The translations under genes and the position numbers were made by a program. 56,065 nucleotides of DNA from Saprospiraceae bacterium (GTDB lineage Bacteria > Bacteroidota > Bacteroidia > Chitinophagales > Saprospiraceae), in contig JAIBCI010000085.1 in the NCBI GenBank assembly GCA_019694255.1, positions 1 to 56,065 of the forward strand. The letters are read 5' to 3'. This document shows positions 55,722 to 56,065 of this stretch, one piece after another. The notes beneath the pieces were generated by a model, which saw only the letters and a list, made by a program, of their open reading frames with translations, had not been told where the DNA came from and did no database searches. Within the stretch, counting starts at the first letter, position 1; the number at the start of each line of letters is the position of its first letter.

Positions 55722-56065
55722 CTAGTATAGTTTTTTTTCCCAATTCTGGGGCAATAGCTCATCGATCCTGTTAATTGGATGATCATTTATTCTTTTGAAT
55801 ACATCAATGAGCCAGTCGTAAGGGTTGATATTATGTAATTTGCACGTAGCAAATAAGGAATAGATCATAGCAGCTCTTTGAGCAGAATCATGAGAGCCTG
55901 CAAATAAATAATTTTTACGACCCAGGGCTATTGGACGGATTTTATTCTCAATGAGATTATTATCAATTTCTACTTCTCCGTGGTCGATATAATTGCTCAG
56001 CTGCCTCCATCTTTTTAATGTATATCCTATGGCTTCACCCAAGGAGGATGCCGGAAGGATATTTT
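55722..56065 (-). mobile_element. tnpC: IS66-family transposase, C-terminal part, cut by the window edge
   Basis: The last about 113 residues of an IS66-type transposase. The reading frame is open through the window edge, so only the end is seen. The visible part covers EIDNNLIENKIRPIALGRKNYLFAGS, the block that carries the last acidic residue of the DDE triad. It then has HPINRIDELLPQNW, the conserved C-terminal element of IS66 transposases. The stop codon is present and the visible sequence looks intact, so the element may be functional. IS66 elements usually also carry tnpA and tnpB, which would lie outside the window. Confidence 0.93.

Noticed and set aside
1-56065. CRISPR arrays, tRNA and rRNA genes
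   Set aside because: I saw no regularly spaced direct repeats and no cloverleaf or rRNA-like stretches in the intergenic regions by eye.

Overview
The window looks like a chromosomal segment of a Bacteroidota bacterium, most likely of the Saprospiraceae type. The grounds are: many large secreted proteins with type IX secretion (T9SS) C-terminal sorting domains (type A, and one type B gliding-associated domain); Cys-rich HYR-like repeat proteins; SprB repeats; LytTR/LytS signalling; almost no Shine-Dalgarno sequences; and a recurring TAnnTTTG -7 element 15-25 nt upstream of starts. This taxonomic call is inference from family content; no rRNA gene is present.

Layout. 1-4371: a partial secreted protein, a small Cys-rich secreted protein, and a tight pair made of an emfourin-like putative protease inhibitor and a thermolysin-like (M4) T9SS-exported metalloprotease. 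4404-7808: an Smr-domain protein and the three-gene proton-translocating transhydrogenase operon pntAA-pntAB-pntB. 7809-8907: 1.1 kb without a convincing gene. 8908-22263: three tandem paralogous giant surface proteins (1440, 1489 and 1424 aa), each with Cys-rich beta-sandwich repeats, a carboxypeptidase-regulatory-like module, a dockerin-like doublet, a cohesin-like domain and a T9SS sorting domain. 22413-24104: a decayed T9SS propeller/PKD pseudogene. 24122-25869: a LytS/LytTR two-component pair. 26054-31947: a housekeeping block (folE, fabD, yqgE/algH-like, ABC-F ATPase, typA). 32069-34450: an iscA-like gene, a DoxX-like membrane protein and a kelch-like secreted protein split by a frameshift. 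34451-37949: small membrane, lipoprotein and Lys-rich secreted proteins, one ending in a PBCV-type basic adaptor motif. 38060-44197: a 2045-aa T9SS type B protein with SprB repeats. 44495-51342: a TPR lipoprotein, an Fe-S electron-transfer operon that looks like a split FadF/EMO with a DUF1028 gene inside it, a PyrR-like phosphoribosyltransferase and a patatin-like phospholipase. 51344-53656: a multidomain LTD/cupredoxin/OB-fold T9SS protein. 54706 to the end: a doubled DUF1508-like protein and the C-terminus of an IS66 transposase running off the window.

How the parts fit. Central metabolism and translation genes (transhydrogenase, folate, fatty acid, ribosome-associated GTPase and ATPase) are interleaved with a large cell-surface repertoire exported by T9SS. 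The strongest candidates for something new are the tandem dockerin+cohesin-like surface protein array, which could self-associate, and the lipoprotein-type emfourin encoded 1 nt upstream of its M4 protease. No tRNA, rRNA, CRISPR array or phage module was seen.
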